Assembly: GCA_050951845.1 (NCBI GenBank)
Contig: JBMNJV010000003.1
Coordinates: 1-64,000 of the forward strand
DNA length: 64,000 bases
Source: UBA5436 sp050951845
GTDB lineage: Bacteria > Bacillota > Clostridia > Saccharofermentanales > DTU023
Reading direction: 5' to 3'
Positions 25,346 to 34,059 of the stretch are shown here, one piece after another. Numbering within the stretch: the stretch's first letter is position 1; the number at the start of each line of letters is the position of its first letter. The notes beneath the pieces are model-generated. The model was not told the DNA's origin. It did not search any database and saw only the letters and a list, made by a program, of their open reading frames with translations. Made by a program: the position numbers and the translations under genes.

Positions 25346-26938
25346 ATGGCTATAAAATGCCCTTCATGCGGCGGTAAAATGGCTTTCAATGTGCCCACTC
25401 AAGCCTTGAAATGCGGTCACTGCGATACAGACATGCAAGTTGCTGATTACGATCTTGCGAACGAAGCGGAAGTAAATAAAGACACATATACAGTAACGGT
25501 ATATACATGCCCGAACTGTGGAGCCGAGCTTTCCGCTCCGGATGACCAGACAGTGGCTTATTGCTCATACTGCGGCGGTGAGTCCAATCTGACGATGAAA
25601 CAGGAAGAGGCGATAAAACCTGAGCGGATAATTCCGTTTAAAATTTCCAAAGAAAAGGCCGTCAAAACTTATGAGGATGCCCTGAGCAAGAGCATCTATG
25701 TTCCGAAAGAACTTAAAGAGGGCGAACATCTCGATAGTTTCAGAGGGATATACATGCCCTATCTGAGTTATGAGGTTGATATTCCGGATAATGCTTTAAA
25801 TTTGAAGGGAACAAAGAGATATACAAGTGGTAAATGGGATTACTATGAGGAGTATGAGATTGATGCTGAAATAGGCGGAGCTATAAAAGGCATGAGCTTC
25901 GATGCATCAGCTTCGTTCGATGACAGCATCGCCAGAGAGATTGCTCCTTTTGATATATCAGAAGAGAAAGACTTCAGAGAAGCTTATGTCGCCGGATTTT
26001 ATTCGGATAAACTGACAACTCCTCCGGAAACCTACGGTGATATAGTGGAGGATATAGCCATAGATGCTGTCTACAAAGGCATCGGTGAAAGAGCCGGGGA
26101 TGTCAGAGTGATTGCTCCGGAAGATTTTTCGGAGAAGAAAAGGCAGCTGGGAGTTGCCGGATACAGGCACAGGGTGGATCTGTTTCCGGTTTGGTTTCTG
26201 ACCTGGAAGAACGAAGAAAGGGTGGCATATTCCGTGATGAACGGCCAAACGGGAAAACTTTCGATGGATATCCCGGTGGACAAAAAAGCATTTTTCAGGG
26301 GTTCGGGAATCGCGACAGTTGTATTATTTGTAATTTTATCGCTGATCCCGATGTTTATACTGCCTAAGACAATCTCATGGCTGGCCGCGGTTTTCCTAAT
26401 GATATCTTCTATTGTATTTTCAAATGAAATTTCGAAAATCTACTATCGAGAGAATCACATTTTTGATATTGGAAACGTGAATGTCAAGAAAGGAAAACAG
26501 AAAAGGAAAAAAGCGGAAACTGCCAAATGGAAGAGAGTTATATTTGGAATACTGTTGGGAATCATCATATTTGTAGTGACCGTGTTTTTCACATTACTGA
26601 TAATTCTGGGCGGCGGCGGGAGCATGATTAACCCGGTAGTATACGCTGTCACTTTGCTTATCCAGATTATACTCTTCATAAAGACGACAGCAAGAGCCGT
26701 GAAAATTGAAAAAAAGACTGCTTTCATACCGATGCTGATTGGGATAATTGTTCTTGGAATAGGGCTGTTTATAGTAGCAAAGAATCCTGTATACGATTAT
26801 TGGTATTACGGAATGGCTATTCTCTGTTTGCTTGGAATGCTGGGGAATATGGTTTCAATGATAAACTATTTGGACTATCTGACTACCAGACCGGTGCCGG
26901 ACTTCTTCAGAAGGGAGGGCGCGGATCATGGGAAGTAA
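25346..26938 (+). CDS. Membrane protein with two N-terminal zinc ribbons
   Basis: Protein of 530 residues. Two ribbon-type zinc sites are visible: C5/C8 with C23/C26, and C55/C58 with C73/C76 (CPSCGG, CGHC, CPNCG, CSYCGG). A beta-rich middle domain (about 90-310) follows, containing AYVAGFYSDKLTTPPETY, and then about six membrane helices (from about 317 to 510) with a basic stretch KKGKQKRKKAETAKWKR. This is the TFIIB-type zinc-ribbon family often paired with a TPM-domain gene, as here. Function is not established; a membrane complex with the next protein is likely. Its stop overlaps the next start by 11 bases. Confidence 0.8.
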   Translation: MAIKCPSCGGKMAFNVPTQALKCGHCDTDMQVADYDLANEAEVNKDTYTVTVYTCPNCGAELSAPDDQTVAYCSYCGGESNLTMKQEEAIKPERIIPFKISKEKAVKTYEDALSKSIYVPKELKEGEHLDSFRGIYMPYLSYEVDIPDNALNLKGTKRYTSGKWDYYEEYEIDAEIGGAIKGMSFDASASFDDSIAREIAPFDISEEKDFREAYVAGFYSDKLTTPPETYGDIVEDIAIDAVYKGIGERAGDVRVIAPEDFSEKKRQLGVAGYRHRVDLFPVWFLTWKNEERVAYSVMNGQTGKLSMDIPVDKKAFFRGSGIATVVLFVILSLIPMFILPKTISWLAAVFLMISSIVFSNEISKIYYRENHIFDIGNVNVKKGKQKRKKAETAKWKRVIFGILLGIIIFVVTVFFTLLIILGGGGSMINPVVYAVTLLIQIILFIKTTARAVKIEKKTAFIPMLIGIIVLGIGLFIVAKNPVYDYWYYGMAILCLLGMLGNMVSMINYLDYLTTRPVPDFFRREGADHGK

Positions 26939-27725
26939 AAAAAGATCTGTTACAATAATTTTGCTCTCATTTATGCTTGTGTTTCTTTCTGCAATGCCCG
27001 CTTTCGCGTCCGGAGAGACAATTATAGAGTACACCGCCGATAACGGTAACAAGGCCGTGATCAATGATTATGCAGAGCTTCTCAGCGAAGGGGAAAAGGA
27101 GCGCTTGCTCGAAAACATGAAAACCGTGACTGAATACGGACATGCCGCCTTTATTACCGTCGAAGAAAATCAGGATCCGGCGAAGAAATACGCAAAGAGC
27201 AGTTACTTCACACTTTTCGGTGAGCAGTCGGGGACGCTTTTTCTGATAGACATGGATAACAGAATGATTCAGTTCTACTCGGACGGTAAGTTTGCCGGGA
27301 TAATAAATAACACAAGATCTAATGAAATTACGGATAATATATATAAATACGCTACCGACGAGAAGTATTTTGAATGTGCAAACGAGGCTTTCAATCAAGT
27401 TATCATACTCCTGAGGGGCGGAAAGATATCCACACCGATGAAGCATGTGACAAATGCACTCATGGCTGTATGCCTCGCTCTTTTGTTGAACTTTTTGCGA
27501 GTGTTATTCAACAGAAGGAGAAAGGTTTCGCTAAAGGAAATTGACAAAAAGCAGGTAGTTGAAGGTATCGGTATCAGGGAAAGAGCCGGTTTTATCAAAA
27601 AAGTAAATTCAAAGATGATATCGCAAAAAAAGAAACGCCACTCCGATTCATCATCCGACAGCGGAAGCAGCGGAGGCGGCGGAGGTGGAGGAGGCGGCGG
27701 GAGCTCCGGCGGTCACTCGTTCTAA
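26928..27725 (+). CDS. TPM-domain (YgcG-like) membrane protein with Gly/Ser tail
   Basis: Protein of 265 residues with a signal-type N-terminus (SVTIILLSFMLVFLSAMPAFA), a TPM domain (about 40-155: NDYAELLSEGEKERLLENM, then GTLFLIDMDNRMIQFYSDG), one membrane helix (about 165-190), a basic cytoplasmic segment and a C-terminal SGGGGGGGGGSSGGHSF tail. The Gly-rich end with a final H/R-SF is characteristic of the YgcG group. TPM proteins have been linked to phosphatase activity in plants and to membrane-protein turnover; the bacterial role is uncertain. The start lies inside the end of the zinc-ribbon gene, so the pair forms an operon. Confidence 0.85.
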   Translation: MGSKKRSVTIILLSFMLVFLSAMPAFASGETIIEYTADNGNKAVINDYAELLSEGEKERLLENMKTVTEYGHAAFITVEENQDPAKKYAKSSYFTLFGEQSGTLFLIDMDNRMIQFYSDGKFAGIINNTRSNEITDNIYKYATDEKYFECANEAFNQVIILLRGGKISTPMKHVTNALMAVCLALLLNFLRVLFNRRRKVSLKEIDKKQVVEGIGIRERAGFIKKVNSKMISQKKKRHSDSSSDSGSSGGGGGGGGGGSSGGHSF

Positions 27726-27792
27726 CGCTAACCGAATTTATTTACAACTTGCAAATAATAAATAATACTGTGCAAAAAACTTGGAATGCTTT

Positions 27793-28112
27793 TTAGATCA
27801 ATGATGCACGGACTCTCCAAACTTTTTCTTTGATTGGACTCAACGTACTTGTCGGGCATATTACGCCAATTAAGAGAGGAGTTTGAAAACGCTCGAAAAA
27901 TAAGTCCGGACTGAATCGGGCTAAGTTTCTCAAAGCCGGGTCATCAAGGCTGACTACATTCTTCCTTCTTTCTTTAAATGCAGCAAAAGAGTACTCTTAC
28001 CTACTTGTCGAAGATCGGTAAGTAAAATTGCAGGATAAAAATGTGTTTCCTGTACAAAATATGTTTCAATTTGCCTTCTGCGATATGGAATCAACTTGAC
28101 GAACCGCTTTTC
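27793..28112 (-). pseudogene. N-terminal relic of a DUF4143 / AAA_14 ATPase
   Basis: Too broken to appear as one frame. The minus strand reads LIPYRRRQIETYFVQETH, then FYPAILLTDLRQVGKSTLLL (Walker A, with GP changed to TD) and HLKKEGRM followed by a stop. It resumes with SLDDPALRNLARFSPDLFF, then ERFQTPLLIGVICP and SPIKEKVWRVRASLI before a final stop at 27793. This is the first third of a DUF4143 ATPase of the VSLDDPALR subgroup; Walker B (LLIDEIQ) has decayed to LLIGVIC. The rest of the gene is absent. Confidence 0.7.
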
Positions 28113-28436
28113 TTACTTAATGTTATTTTAGGATTAGTTTTATGAAAATCAAGGATTATTTCCATGAAAAACAGGGATCAAATTCTTGGAAAACATATTA
28201 GTGTAGTTATGGGAAAACAGTTGAAATACATACAACCTGATATTAATAATATTTGATTGATTAATCAGCAATTTCCTGAAAAGATAGATTTTTGAAATAA
28301 TTTCTGTCAAAATTCTTAGTTATAGACAATAGAAATTTGGAGTAAAATTAAATGGCAAGGGCAAAATACCAGGTAGGTATAAGTTGACCGTGATAAGAAG
28401 GAGTTACAATACCAACTGAAGTATTGATCTAGATAT
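28113..28436. other. Intergenic region before the GNAT gene
   Basis: AT-rich, no gene seen on either strand. GAAGGAG at about 28396 lies about 35 bases before the annotated GNAT start, which is too far to be its ribosome site. The start of that gene is therefore somewhat uncertain. Confidence 0.45.
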
Positions 28437-29015
28437 ATGACAGAGTTTAGAAAAGGCCTGGATTCAGATAGAGAACAGATAGCAGAGTGTATTGCTGAAG
28501 CATTTAAAAAGGATTTCTCCGCTATATGTAAAGACGTACAAATTGTTTCCAAGGCTTTAGAAAATGGTATTCAAACAGAGCGTTTTTATGTTGCGGTTGA
28601 GAATGAAACAATTGTCGGGGTATTAGCAATCTCGGATTGTTATGGAAGAAGTGTATTAACTGATTCAAAAGCATTTAGAAAGCATTTTGGATTGGTAAAG
28701 GGAATGATTGCTGCAATTGTCATGAAAGAAGAATTCGGAAAGCAACTTGAGTATCCGGACACAGTAGGATACATCGAATTTGTAGCTGTTCTGGAGAACT
28801 ATAGAAGAAGAGGTATAACAACACAATTATTATCATACGCAATAGCGAATGAAAAATACTCCAGGTATGAATTGGATGTTACAAATATAAATCAGGGTGC
28901 CATCAATTGCTATAAAAAATTTGGATTCACAGAGTATAGAAGAGAAAAGGTCAGTCATGCTAAACAAAAAGGTTTTAGTGAAAAGATATACATGAAATAT
29001 GAAACCGGTTATTGA
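28437..29015 (+). CDS. GNAT family N-acetyltransferase
   Basis: Protein of 192 residues. The GNAT core is visible: FYVAVENETIVGVLAISD (strands 2-4), the acetyl-CoA loop VLENYRRRGITTQLLSYAI (about 121-139, R-R-x-G-I-x-T), LDVTNINQGAINCYKKFGF and the terminal strand EYRREKVSHAKQKGFSEKI. The substrate is unknown. The next gene, a hydrolase, starts 22 bases downstream, so the two may be cotranscribed. No good Shine-Dalgarno sequence lies at the ATG 28437. Confidence 0.83.
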   Translation: MTEFRKGLDSDREQIAECIAEAFKKDFSAICKDVQIVSKALENGIQTERFYVAVENETIVGVLAISDCYGRSVLTDSKAFRKHFGLVKGMIAAIVMKEEFGKQLEYPDTVGYIEFVAVLENYRRRGITTQLLSYAIANEKYSRYELDVTNINQGAINCYKKFGFTEYRREKVSHAKQKGFSEKIYMKYETGY

Positions 29016-29037
29016 ACGGATCTGATTTTTTACAGAG

Positions 29038-29880
29038 ATGGATGAACTAATGAAAGAAAAAAAACATATAACAGATTCAGGCACCATTCACTACTGGATT
29101 AATTATATCGATCATGCAAAACATAGCTTGATTTTTCTGCCCGGCTTGACTGCAGATCATCGTTTATTTGACAAGCAAATCGAATATTTGAATAAGCACT
29201 GTAATGTGTTTGTATGGGATGCACCGGGCCATGGCTTGTCATGGCCTTTCAAGTTTGACTATGATCTCGAGGACAAGGCTAAATGGCTCTATAGTATTTT
29301 AGAACAGGAAAAATTGATTAATCCCGTGATTATCGGCCAGTCTATGGGTGGTCATCTAGGACAGGCCTTTGCAGAACTTTACCCCGATTATCTTAAAGGC
29401 TTTATTGCGATCAACTCTGCCCCGCTCCCTAAAAAATATACAAACTCCCGGGAACTTTGGTTTCTTAAGAGAATGAAGACCATCTACCGTCTCTATCCTT
29501 GGAAGTCTATGTTAAAGGTTGCGAGCAAAGGGGTTGCAGTGACTTCTTATGGTCAAAAGCTCATGCACGATATGATGATGATTTACGATGGAGACCATGC
29601 CCGTAATATCCAAGTGGCCGGTCACGGTTTCAAAATGCTTGCCGATGCCATCGAAAAAGACCTGGCCTATGACCTGAAGTGTCCTGCCCTGCTCATTTGT
29701 GGCGAGGCGGATAAGATAAGTTCAATTAAGAGATATAATAAACTCTGGCACCAAGAAACTCACATTCCTCTCCATTGGGTAAAAAATGCCGGTCATAATG
29801 CCAATACAGATCAGCCTGAAATCGTCAATAACTTGATCGAGATTTTTGTCAAAGATTTAGAGAAAACACCAGGTTTATAG
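29038..29880 (+). CDS. Alpha/beta hydrolase
   Basis: Protein of 280 residues (276 if the ATG at 29050 is used). It shows the full alpha/beta-hydrolase pattern: LIFLPGLTADHRLFDKQ, DAPGHGLS, nucleophile elbow GQSMGGH (Ser about 103), acidic CGEADKISS (about 223) and catalytic His in NAGHNANTDQP (about 255). No signal peptide. Members include esterases, haloperoxidase-like enzymes and MhpC-type hydrolases, so the substrate cannot be told. Confidence 0.85.
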   Translation: MDELMKEKKHITDSGTIHYWINYIDHAKHSLIFLPGLTADHRLFDKQIEYLNKHCNVFVWDAPGHGLSWPFKFDYDLEDKAKWLYSILEQEKLINPVIIGQSMGGHLGQAFAELYPDYLKGFIAINSAPLPKKYTNSRELWFLKRMKTIYRLYPWKSMLKVASKGVAVTSYGQKLMHDMMMIYDGDHARNIQVAGHGFKMLADAIEKDLAYDLKCPALLICGEADKISSIKRYNKLWHQETHIPLHWVKNAGHNANTDQPEIVNNLIEIFVKDLEKTPGL

Positions 29881-30029
29881 GTGGAATTATTTTTATTGAA
29901 ACAATAGAGGATTTAGCGCTCAGTAATTGTAAATCCTTATTGCCTGGAAGCTCTGTAAAAGATTTGTTACAATTTACTTAGTTGCATAAATATCAATTAA
30001 TTTTAATTTTTATTTGAAGGAGGAATCCC

Positions 30030-30725
30030 ATGATTATTTACTTAACGAGCAATCTATTTACCCCGGATTTAACAGCCCTTAATCCTGAAAACGGACTTTT
30101 AGATTCACTTCGTCAGGATACAAAGAATGAAGCAAGCAATTACCTGATTATTGCTGCCGATCCTGATAATAGTGAACAGAATGACCAAATGCTGGAGTTA
30201 ACCAAGAAATCTTTTCTGGAAAAAGATTTTGCCATCAAAGAAATGGTATTCATGGATAAAAGAAATTGCCTGGATGCTGAAAGTCTGATAAACGAGGCGG
30301 ATGTAATAATCCTCTTTGGTGGTCATGTCCCGACTCAAAACAAATTTTTCCAAGATATTAATTTGAAGGATCTATTAGCAGATAAGAACAAAATCGTTAT
30401 GGGTATCAGCGCGGGATCCATGAACATGGCGTCAGAAGTATATGCCCTGCCGGAATTAGAAGGTGAGGCGGTTGACCCAGATTACAAGCGTTTCCTGTCC
30501 GGACTGGGTCTGGTCGAAGAAAGAGTGATTCCACATGCGCAGATACTGAAGGATGTCAAGGTAGACGAGATGCTGATGATTGATGAAATTGCCAAAGGTG
30601 ACAGTTTTGGTAATGAGTTTTACGTTATTCCCGATGGTACCTATCTCTATGTCAATCATGGTGAAAAAGAATGGCGCGGGAAAGTGGAGCTTTTGACGGA
30701 CGGCACCTTTAGTGACTTTAATTAA
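30030..30725 (+). CDS. Peptidase S51 (dipeptidase E-like) family protein
   Basis: Protein of 231 residues with a class I glutamine-amidotransferase-like fold. The nucleophile elbow is GISAGSMNMA (Ser about 128), preceded by ILFGGHVPTQNKFFQ, and His is in VIPHAQ. S51 enzymes include aspartyl dipeptidase PepE and cyanophycinase; this shorter subgroup is common in Bacillota and usually uncharacterised. AAGGAGG lies 7 bases before the ATG. Single gene. Confidence 0.8.
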   Translation: MIIYLTSNLFTPDLTALNPENGLLDSLRQDTKNEASNYLIIAADPDNSEQNDQMLELTKKSFLEKDFAIKEMVFMDKRNCLDAESLINEADVIILFGGHVPTQNKFFQDINLKDLLADKNKIVMGISAGSMNMASEVYALPELEGEAVDPDYKRFLSGLGLVEERVIPHAQILKDVKVDEMLMIDEIAKGDSFGNEFYVIPDGTYLYVNHGEKEWRGKVELLTDGTFSDFN

Positions 30726-30812
30726 TGAACTTTAATTACCCTGTCAGAGATAGACATAAAATCCATCTTTTTTCCGGACTTCAATTAATGAACTTTAATT
30801 AGCCTGTTCTAG
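30720..30812. repeat. Duplicated AATTAATGAACTTTAATTA word
   Basis: AATTAATGAACTTTAATTA followed by CCTGT or GCCTGT occurs at about 30720 and again at about 30783, flanking a short C-rich segment. It is self-complementary in part (TTAAT / ATTAA). Confidence 0.5.
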
Positions 30813-30858
30813 GCCTGCATTTCGGATTAAAGTTTTCCGGGTTGCAGCTAAGTAAAAG

Positions 30859-30912
30859 AAAAGGCTGCCTCAAAATCGCTGAATAACAGCGAGGAAGAGA
30901 CAGCCTTTTTTC
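30859..30912. terminator. Bidirectional terminator between S51 and hsp20 genes
   Basis: Arms AAAAGGCTG and CAGCCTTTTTT enclose a second stem TCGCTG-AATAA-CAGCGA. T-runs on both strands suit the two convergent genes. Confidence 0.8.
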
Positions 30913-30938
30913 CTGCCTTAATAAGAGGGATTTAGTTG

Positions 30939-31364
30939 TTAGTCACCAAAGTCAATATCTAAATATTGCTGACCATCGTCCTCATCTTTCTGCAACTTGG
31001 GCAGGTTCAGTTTGAGTATGCCGTCCTTGTAGGAGCCGCTGATCTTATCCTTGTCGACACCCCTGATGTCAAAGCTCCGGTTGAACTTATATGCTCGTCT
31101 CTCTTGCAGGACATAATTCTCCTTCTTTTCCTCCCTTTCCCTCTGCTGGTCTACAGCGATAGTCATGGTATTGTTGTCAATAGAGATTTTAATGTCTTCC
31201 TTCTCGAGACCGGGCAACTCACATGTAAGTTCATACTGATCGCCTTTGTCTACAATATCGGTAGACATGTTATTCTCGAAGACATCAAAAAATCGGTCAA
31301 AATTACGGTTAAAACTATCCATCAGCCTGCGGTTTCTGCGTTCCATTGGTACTAAATTAAACAT
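30939..31364 (-). CDS. Hsp20/alpha-crystallin family small heat-shock protein
   Basis: Protein of 141 residues. The N-terminal arm (MFNLVPMERRNRRLMDSFNR) is followed by the alpha-crystallin domain (about 33-130: YELTCELPGLEKEDIKISID, YVLQERRAYKFNRSFDI) and the conserved GILKLNLPK strand. It prevents aggregation of unfolded proteins without ATP and assembles into oligomers. The terminal IXI-type contact is replaced by YLDIDFGD. TAGGAGG precedes the ATG. A perfect CtsR-type operator lies 52-68 bases upstream (31416-31432). Confidence 0.92.
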   Translation of the reverse strand: MFNLVPMERRNRRLMDSFNRNFDRFFDVFENNMSTDIVDKGDQYELTCELPGLEKEDIKISIDNNTMTIAVDQQREREEKKENYVLQERRAYKFNRSFDIRGVDKDKISGSYKDGILKLNLPKLQKDEDDGQQYLDIDFGD

Positions 31365-31400
31365 ATCTTACCTCCTAAGTGTGTTTTTTTATCTGTCTGT

Positions 31401-31432
31401 ATTATAACCTTAGACTTTGACTATCTTTGACT
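31401..31432 (-). promoter_or_regulatory. hsp20 promoter with CtsR operator
   Basis: Read on the minus strand, 31432-31416 is AGTCAAAGATAGTCAAA. It matches the CtsR heptad direct repeat (R-GTCAAA-NAN-R-GTCAAA) at every defined position. TATAAT follows at 31406-31401, so the operator covers the -35 zone. Repression by CtsR and induction by heat are inferred. Confidence 0.8.
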
Positions 31433-31961
31433 ATTAAAATGAAAGAATGTGAAAGAATATGACATATTTTGCCTGTGCAGTCCTAAACTATCAGGAATCC
31501 GTACATCGCTGAAGATGCAGATAGTTGTATTGTGAAATGGCATATCGGAACGTAAAGTGGCAAGAGAATCAGGAAATAGCATATTTTAACGGAGATTTAA
31601 TAATAATAATTGCAATTTTTGAACTAATGAAATAATATTAAAATACTATGAATAATAGTAGCAACATTTGTATGGGATCGATCCGGTTTATTTATTTTCA
31701 GAAACACTGTAAATATTACAGATATGGTAAAACAACAATTCAAATTTGGTAAAAATAAATATATTTATATAAATATGATGTATAAATATAAGGTATAATT
31801 GATTTTTATGATTTAAAATAAATCAAAAAATCTTAATTGTTCTTTCCGCAGAGGTGCTCAATTCTTTAATGACCCCGTTTTTTCATAAGGGTTTCCGTAA
31901 TCTATCTACATAAGAGAGATTGAAACTGTTGAATGGAGAATACATGTAAGGGGAAACTATC
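31433..31961. other. Intergenic region between hsp20 and the CAP gene
   Basis: Very AT-rich and without coding sense. AAGGGGAAAC at 31949-31958 is the ribosome site of the CAP gene. I see no clear terminator or riboswitch. Confidence 0.5.
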
Positions 31962-32768
31962 ATGAAAAATATAAAATCCATATTGTTTATATCAGTACTG
32001 GTGCTCACTCTTATTCTTACCGGAGTTTCAGTATCTGCATCTGCCACATCGACCAGACCCAGGCCTGTTCAGAATCTAAAAGTAGTGGGCAATGGAGTTA
32101 CTGCCAGATTATCCTGGGATAAGCAGGATGCAGATATCTACTTTATCCGACGCCTTACAGGCGGTCAGTATAAAAATATCGGTTACACAACATATAATAC
32201 ATTTGTTGATAATGATATGAACCAAAATGATTATAACTACTACTGGGTCATCCCGGCTAACAAGGTAGGAAATATTTATTCAGTCGGTTCATGCATCAAT
32301 CATGTCCAAGCACCGGGTAAGAACGTTCCTAAACCGGATCGATATAAAACCGATCCTGCATGGAACTATAAGGTCGCCGGTCTGGTTAATAATCATAGAA
32401 TTGCTAATCGTTTAAGACCTTTAGTTCATGTGACCGGTGGTTCTATGTTTAACGGAACAAACGTGAGGGCAAAAGAATTGATGAGCTCATTCAGTCATAC
32501 CAGACCCAATGGTACAGATTGTTGGACAGCTTATATGGAAAACGGATTTCAATTTGAGGGTGCTGCCGCTGAAAATATTGCTATAGTTCATCAATCAGCG
32601 GGTGGTATGGCTGCAGCGATCAGAGGCTTTAACTTACTTAAAGCATCGCCCGGACACAATAGAAATATGTTGAAGCCGGATATAACGCATATGAGTTTCG
32701 GATTAATTTATGATACCCAAACAGGATATATGTACATAGTACATTTCTTTGCCAAACCTGCCAAATAA
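31962..32768 (+). CDS. Secreted CAP (SCP/PR1-like) domain protein
   Basis: Protein of 268 residues. Signal peptide (about 1-27, ending SVSASA), a fibronectin-III-like domain (about 35-110: PVQNLKVVGNGVTARLSWDK ... YYWVIPANK), then a CAP domain (about 128-265). The CAP signatures are VNNHRIANRLRPLV, FSHTRPNGTDCWTAYMENG, AAENIA and SPGHNRNML. Bacterial CAP proteins are exported and of mostly unknown function. No sorting signal or wall-binding repeat is seen, so it is probably released or held by the Fn3 domain. Confidence 0.88.
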   Translation: MKNIKSILFISVLVLTLILTGVSVSASATSTRPRPVQNLKVVGNGVTARLSWDKQDADIYFIRRLTGGQYKNIGYTTYNTFVDNDMNQNDYNYYWVIPANKVGNIYSVGSCINHVQAPGKNVPKPDRYKTDPAWNYKVAGLVNNHRIANRLRPLVHVTGGSMFNGTNVRAKELMSSFSHTRPNGTDCWTAYMENGFQFEGAAAENIAIVHQSAGGMAAAIRGFNLLKASPGHNRNMLKPDITHMSFGLIYDTQTGYMYIVHFFAKPAK

Positions 32769-33177
32769 CTATCCGACTGTTGTTCCGCTATATAAGTTGT
32801 ATGATTTTATCATTTTAACTATCATTTCAACTCTCCTTTTTGTTTAATAGAGTCTTCAGTTTTTATTAAAAACTATCCTCTTTAGCATATCTATGTTTTT
32901 GTGTTTGAAGTTAAGCTTGCTGTAATCGAGCACTCCGCATGTGATCTGACAGAGAAGATAATTCTTCCTGAATTCATCGGGCGTAGTGTTCTGTGCGCCG
33001 TAGAGCGAACGATAAAGGATTAAAGACTTCATAAGGCCTCTTGAATAGGTAACATATTACCTATATAATAAAAATTAACGTTTAAGTTATTGATGAGCTG
33101 CGATTAAATATATATAAGTTAAAAAAGGAAGCTACATATCTTTTAGAAAAATTATTCAAAGTTTTGCAGGAGAATCC
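32769..33177. other. Intergenic region with a possible small minus-strand gene
   Basis: Apart from the 58-codon frame at 32856-33032 the stretch is AT-rich. CAGGAG before 33178 is the ribosome site of the ABC gene. Confidence 0.5.
32856..33032 (-). CDS. Possible small protein or gene remnant (58 aa)
   Basis: Minus-strand frame beginning MKSLILYRSLYGAQNTTPDE, with RKNYLLCQITCGVLDYSKLN and ending KRIVFNKN. AAGAGG lies 4 bases before the ATG, which is good spacing for a real start. Base composition is less AT-rich than the flanks. I do not recognise a family; it could be the tail of a lost larger gene. Confidence 0.35.
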   Translation of the reverse strand: MKSLILYRSLYGAQNTTPDEFRKNYLLCQITCGVLDYSKLNFKHKNIDMLKRIVFNKN

Positions 33178-34059
33178 ATGAAGAAAATCATTGAAACATT
33201 TGAATTAACCAAATTCTATAAAAAACATCTGGGAATAAAAGATATTAATCTTTCCGTAGATGAAGGAGAAATTTTTGGTTTTATCGGATCGAATGGTGCA
33301 GGGAAGAGTACGACGATCAGAACTTTATTGGGCTTGATTAAAGCCAGTTCCGGTGGGGCTGAAATATTCGGCAAGGAGATTTCTGAAAATAAGGAGTTCA
33401 TTCTTTCTCATATCGGCTATATGCCGTCAGAATCGAATTTTTATGGTGATATGAGGGTGGGAGAACTTATTAAATATTCGGCTCAATTGCGAAAATTAAA
33501 TTGTGATGAGGAAGCAAAAAAGCTGGTAAACAGATTCGAACTAGACACAAAGAAAAAAATCAGTGAATTATCTTTAGGAAATCGTAAAAAGGTAAATATT
33601 GTTTGTGCTATGCAACATAAGCCGAAACTTTATATTTTCGATGAACCGACCAGTGGTTTGGATCCTCTGATGCAGAGAGAATTTTGGGATTTGGTGAAGG
33701 AGAGAAATCAAGAAGGTGCGACAGTCTTTTTATCATCTCATATCTTGTCAGAAGTTCAACATTATTGTCATCGTGCTGCTATTATAAGTAACGGCTCTTT
33801 GCTAATGACATCCGCTATTTCTGAAATAATAAAGAGTATGGCGAAAAGGATAGTAATTACCGGTCTGAGCTCTGATTTTTATGTAGAGGGTATCAAAAAT
33901 TTAAAAGTAAATGGTGAAGTAGTTTCCTTTTTATATAGTGGAGATATCAATATGATATTACATGAATTATCAAAGACCGAGATTAAAGATTTGATTATTA
34001 CAGAACCGGATTTGGATGAAATATTTATGCATTACTATGAAAGGAGCGAAACAAGATGA
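33178..34059 (+). CDS. ABC transporter ATP-binding protein (ABC-2 type)
   Basis: Protein of 293 residues with Walker A GSNGAGKST (38-46), signature LSLGNRKK (about 134-141, a degenerate LSGGQ usual in this subgroup), Walker B LYIFDEPTSGLD and the switch His in LSSHIL. The C-terminal 80 residues form the accessory domain of ABC-2 exporters. The stop overlaps the ATG of the permease gene by 4 bases (ATGA), so the pair is translationally coupled. It powers export of an unknown substrate (lipid, peptide or drug). Confidence 0.9.
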   Translation: MKKIIETFELTKFYKKHLGIKDINLSVDEGEIFGFIGSNGAGKSTTIRTLLGLIKASSGGAEIFGKEISENKEFILSHIGYMPSESNFYGDMRVGELIKYSAQLRKLNCDEEAKKLVNRFELDTKKKISELSLGNRKKVNIVCAMQHKPKLYIFDEPTSGLDPLMQREFWDLVKERNQEGATVFLSSHILSEVQHYCHRAAIISNGSLLMTSAISEIIKSMAKRIVITGLSSDFYVEGIKNLKVNGEVVSFLYSGDINMILHELSKTEIKDLIITEPDLDEIFMHYYERSETR

